From: Schistosoma mansoni
Taxonomy: Eukaryota > Platyhelminthes > Trematoda > Strigeidida > Schistosomatidae
Assembly: GCF_000237925.1 (NCBI RefSeq)
Contig: NC_031499.1
Location: forward strand, 3,426,775-3,490,774
Direction: 5' to 3'
Length of the DNA: 64,000 bases
Position numbers and translations under genes: made by a program. Position 1 is the first letter of the stretch. Each line of letters begins with the position of its first letter. Shown in pieces: positions 54,201-60,200 of the stretch. The notes beneath the pieces are model-generated. The model searched no databases. It saw only the letters and a list, made by a program, of their open reading frames with translations, and was not told where the DNA came from.

Positions 54201-57200
54201 GGTTGGTTATTTGTCTAACCTTTTAATAGATTAAGCTAGAAAACCATTGGATAAGTGTTTGATAGGAGTTATGAACCAGTACAGGTCGTTTCATAGGTAT
54301 GTGAGTGGTTGTCATTTCTCGGTTGCCCACAACTTGTAAGAACATTACTTCTTATTGGATCTGAAAATGAAACTTGGTTGGGGAGATCTTAACAACCTGG
54401 GGGTTTGAACGTAGTGCCTAAGGGACAACCACAGGAGGCCGGTCGCACAAAGCTTTTCGGTCAGTATTTTCAGGTGAGTTAGCCCAGTAATTTTATGGTC
54501 TTACTATTCCTGACGAAAATCCGAGGAGCGAGGTGGTTTTTATTTTTAGAGCTAACTTTCCTCACCCCTCTCCTTGCTTTGTAGAAAAGATGCATTACTG
54601 CAGACACTGGTTATCTGGTGAAAGCACCTAACTGCTCTCACATCCTAGTATAGTCGGTAGTATGACTTTGGCCGCCCATGGGCCATAAGCTTATTGGTTT
54701 TCAAAGAACTTGGTTGACATGATATGATCAGGAATGACAGGGTCATCGTGATATACAAGACTTCCCACAGCTTCAAAGGGCGGTGTTGGGCATGAAAGTG
54801 AGTTGGTGGGGAGTTTGAGGCACCAACCAAAATGTGATATCATTTCATGAAATAAATGACTGCTAGTCTGAGTCACATTAGTAGATTCAGACCACCTGGT
54901 TGAGGCTTGCGATCAGTGGTTAAAGATATTGGGTGATGTGGCTCAGTATCAGTTATAATGGAGCATATACATGCACTGATTTTCTTTCTCTTGGCCCTAA
55001 GCCTCAGTACTCCTTTACACATAAGTTTATTTCTATTTCTTTGTACTATCTTGTAATTGCTGCGAATTTTTCACTATCACTTGTACTCTTTTACTGAGAA
55101 GAGAATATGGATGATATTCATTTTAGTGTGTTGTGGCTTTGATCAATAGTTTACAACTATCAGACAGAACATTCAATTCGTCAGTACAGTATAGTGACTA
55201 AACACTAAGATTTATTGTATGCTATGAGTTTCAACGAAAACTAGAGTGACTCATTGCAGTTAGTAGGATTAACAATATTCTAAATTTGAAAGAATAATAC
55301 TTGAGTAATGAGTTTCAAACAACTCACTAATAAAGTAGTGTTTCATTGGGGGTTAGAAAAACATAGCTTATTAGGTCGATCGTATGCATTAAATATCAGT
55401 TAAAGCCTCAAAGCTGACACTAATCGTTAAGAAGTTTATTTAATTCATGATTCGGTAGGTGATAATCTTTTTATTTCTAAAGCACATTTGTTTAAGCTTA
55501 ACTAGTAACAATTGAAAATATTGGTTGTGAATAATCACTATTAACTGTTTCTTGAAGATTATCTTCAGATATCCAATATTAATTCACTTTAGTTATTGAG
55601 GATAATGTTGATGAATTCATAATGTAAGCTATCAACTTCAAACCTCTATGGTAATTATAATCATACGTTCACAAGTAACTAGTTTCAGGAGGTATTCCTG
55701 GAGTTGTAACCAGAAGCAACTACTAACGGGGCACAATTTTATTGAGTGTAAAGTACTGCCTTATCTATTACAAAAAGGATAAGGTTGTGAAATATCGTTA
55801 ATTGATTGAATTTTGACATGCAAACAATTGGATGCCAACATAGTGGTCTGAAGGTAAAGTGCCTAACATGAAATCTGAAGGTTTTAGATTCGATCCCTAG
55901 AAGGGAAACTAACTTTCACTACTAAGGAATCACATGCTAGGACAAAACAACTAACGAATCCTTTCTGATTTTTAATGATTTTCTGATGAAATTCATTCTG
56001 TAATGTTCAAATTATTCAACTCTAACTTAACAAAAATTCTATAAGACAAAACAATTTAACAAAATTATGGCAAACACTGTTTGCTTACTTGTATCAATTG
56101 TCATAAAGAAGAGCATTGTTTCTCTCCTATAGAACAATATACCTTGAGATATTGCATATGGTCCAGCACCAATTACACCACTAGTTAAAGCTATAATAGC
56201 TGCATCATGTTCTGTACGACAAAATTGACGTCTTACACGACGTACATATTGAAGTCCGGTATCTAATTGTCTCATTTTTGCAGGATTACCTAAATTTTTG
56301 ATTAGAGAAAAAACAAAATACAAAATGATCTGTTACATTTTTAGAAAATAAAAAACGATCCTTGTTCAGTGTCAGTTTTTTTTGTGCTGGCGTATCAGAT
56401 CTGTGATCTGTCATTGGACAATGAACTGGATATAAAGAAAATTTCACAATAAGCCGAAAACAATCTTGTTAATATTTCAGGTACTTATTATGTAATATAT
56501 CATTGATCACAGCTCTTGAGTAAATAATCATGGTTGAATCATATTAATATTAAGAGTCTCTCACAGTTCACACTTTTTACTCTGAAGTGAAAAAGTAGTT
56601 ATGATAATGTTAATGTGAACATTACTTTTGACTTGAATTTGCTCACATTTGTAGACTAGATGTCTGGTTAATCCATATTTAATATTATTAGTATGCGACT
56701 GTACAGATTGTTACCATTAGATAGTTAGGCATGTGGACTTACATGCTATTAGATGTTTGAGTATGGTCACCACATCCCAATTGTCAACATTGTGAAATGA
56801 GACTTTTCCTTAAGGTAGCTGGGAAGAAAACTAGAATACTAGTGTTCTCAATGATCTAAGTAAGTAACTGCAGAACCCAAAGAACAACTGCTTGATACCC
56901 GACACATATGACCTTTTCGTGAGCGATTGAAGATGATATAGCTCCGTATTGCTTTTTTTAAAGTTTTTAAACTTGAATCCCTAGAAAATTAAGTACAAAA
57001 TCTTTGAAATTGGAGAGGCAGGATCATGGATGAGCACTGTTGAGGAGTCCCACAATAGAACGAAGCAGCCGTTCAGTGCTTCCAGGTTTTCCATGGTGGT
57101 CTAGCTTCAATTGACTCATGATTTCAACTATATATACAAATATCATTAGTTAAACATTTAAAGTTTTATGATAACATGTCATAAATTCTATTTATACACA

Positions 57201-60200
57201 AATAAATGACTTACTAATAATATCAGGTGTTTTCCTTTGTTGTGATAATTGAGTATTTGTCATTGGTACACTAATTAATGATCCACTTGGTAAATTAGAT
57301 GGTTGTTGAACTTCTTTAACTAAGGCTATTGTTTCAGACATATATTGTTTTTCTAAACTAAGCATTCTTTTTACTACGACCAATGATTCAATATATCTTA
57401 AAATAAAAACATGTAAAATGTAGACATTTTAATAGGAATATATAAAACTCAAAACAATTGTCAAGCAATATCAAAATCAGAATCTTTAATACGAACATCA
57501 AGACAGTTCTACTGTACGGAGCTAAAAGGTGGAGAACTACTAGAACCATCATTAAGAAGGTATAATTATTTATAATTAGTTGTCCACGCAAGATTCTCAA
57601 TATCATTTGACCGAATATCATCAGCAACAGCCTTCTGGGGGAGAGGACAAGTCAGCTTTCAGCTGAATAGGAAATTAGGAAAAGACAGTGGAAGTAGATA
57701 GGAGATACATTGAGGAAATCACCAAACTGCACCACGAAGTAAGCTCTAACTTGGAATACTTGGGAAGCGGAAAAGAGGAAGGCCGGAGAACACATTGCAC
57801 CGGGAAATGGAAGCATACATTGAAAAGATTACCCAAGACAGGATTAGATTGAGAGTGCCGTTTGGCGACCTGTGCTCCTCCACGACAAGTAACAGGCGTA
57901 AGTAAGTAAGATTAGTGAAAAATTCAAATTATTCAAACAAATTTACTTTGTGTTGTTTGCTTGTATCTTTTGATTATTGTAGCTAAGTGGATAAGGCGAT
58001 GGTGTTTGAAGCAAATGATATATGGTTCGAGTCCCGGAGTGAACATCAACTCTGGGATGCAGGTATATCCAGCTAACGAGTCCCAAATAGGACGAAACGC
58101 GAATACTGGATTAAGCTGTTAGCCACTATCCATCTTTGTTCAAACAAATGTTCATCTTCAAATGACATTGAAAGATTTCAGAAAAGCGTAGAAAATTATA
58201 ATACAAAGATGGAATGAATGTATTTGTGGTGTATGCTGCTTATGTCGATCAACATTAGTAGTATATAATACCAATCGAAAGTGGAAACCTTGGCAGCACA
58301 AAGCTGAGAAGATCGAGTTGAATAGAACAGAATAAAAAGGAATTATGAATTGGCGGGATCATACAGAATGTGAAGAACAAATGATGAAAATTTTCAAATG
58401 AAGTATTCAATGTATGGTTCTCATATTTTACGAAGATATTCTGTAATTTTGTATGAAATAATAAATTGGTTGTCCCCACCTGAGTGTTCATTCATTCGTT
58501 TTTTTTTCGACTAAATTGAAGAGGTATTCACCATTTTCAACATGGTTGTAGTCAACATTGCCAGTTAGATTAATTTTGAACGATGTCACTGAAAGATTCG
58601 AATCAGCATATTATATCATGATTACTACTAATGTAGTGAACGAGAACACATTACAGAATATTTTGGTAAAGTCTGAGAACCATACAGTAATACCTCATTC
58701 TTTCGTTTCCATACCAATCACTCTCTATTCTCTTTCTCTTCTCCTCGATTTTCTCAACCTTCTGCCACCAGGCATTTCACTTTTGATTGGTGATACATAC
58801 TACTTATATCTGTCGACATCAGTAGCGCACACCACACTACCACTAGTGAAACGATGGCAATCTCGATATGCTAATTTTTTACATATAAACTAATTTATTT
58901 AGATTCAATATTCAATCTCTGATTTAAGTAAATAGAAAGTTGCTCAATTGAAAAGTACTTTTATTAGCATTTATCAATAAGGTCTAACTATAACGTTGAT
59001 GACAATCATAATTATTCTGGTTTCATGATGTGGTAAAAAATGATGAATACCTTTTTATTGTCACAATTTAAGTATAAATGTGTAACTGTTGAACAGTCAT
59101 TTCAAATGAGTTTTCAAGCTTGGTCAAATGTAACTGTATCAATCTTTATGAGCAAAGATGGATAGTTGCTAGCAGTGGAATCCAGGACGCGCGTTTCGTC
59201 CTATTTGGGACTCGTCGGCTGGATGTACATGCATCTCAGAGTTGATGTTCACTCTGCTAGCCACTGCTAGTTACTATCCATCTTTGCTCATAATGCTTGT
59301 AAATTAAGGCTGTATCGAGGCAATACGCACAGTATGCACATATGGCCAATGAGAGACTGACCAGTTGCAGTCCTAAACATCAATGGGAAGATACAAACAA
59401 ACATTACTAAGTAAATTTGTATCAAGCTTTGTTTATAGTTATTGACAACCATCTTTACATCTTATACATATACAATTGTTTGAGCATTCTCATTTTGGAG
59501 ATTAAAGACTGTATATGATCAATATCTATTGACATATGTGCATGCTCATCGGTGCTAGGTTCGAGCCCCTCTATGATTACTGACAATTGGATGCAGGTAA
59601 ATCCAGATGAAAAGTCCAGAATACAATGAAATTAACAACCAGGATTCTACAGCTAACCACGAATACATGATTACTAAAATATCAACTGTCTCCAGAATCG
59701 ATATAAATCCTCAATAAGACTATAAATCACGTCATCAAAAGTACTTAAATGGTACGAACTAAAATCTCTTTTGAGACCTAATCTGCTCGCACTCTCACTG
59801 GTTCTGTAAATTGTTATTTATTTCAATTCGTATCCTCATTTATTGTGATTTGTTTATAACAGTCTTGTAATTAATGTGTTTCAGTTAATAATCTAAATGA
59901 CTTATTTATACTTTCACACAATCATATAGGACTACTCATTTTAAACTCTTTGAAATGCTCCAAAATATATTCAAGGAATTAAATAAATTAGATTCTGCTG
60001 AATAGTATTTCTGATTCAAATCAATTAATAGTATAAAAGTGAGTTGTCTTATAGCATCGAATGCTTAAGAGTTATCTTTGTAAGTTAAGAATTCAGCTTT
60101 CAAGTAAAAACGATTCATACCTGCTGTGAAACATAGTATACATACTATCCATCTACCTGAACCAAGTTAGGTGGAGTTGGATTTGGAACATGAAATTTCC

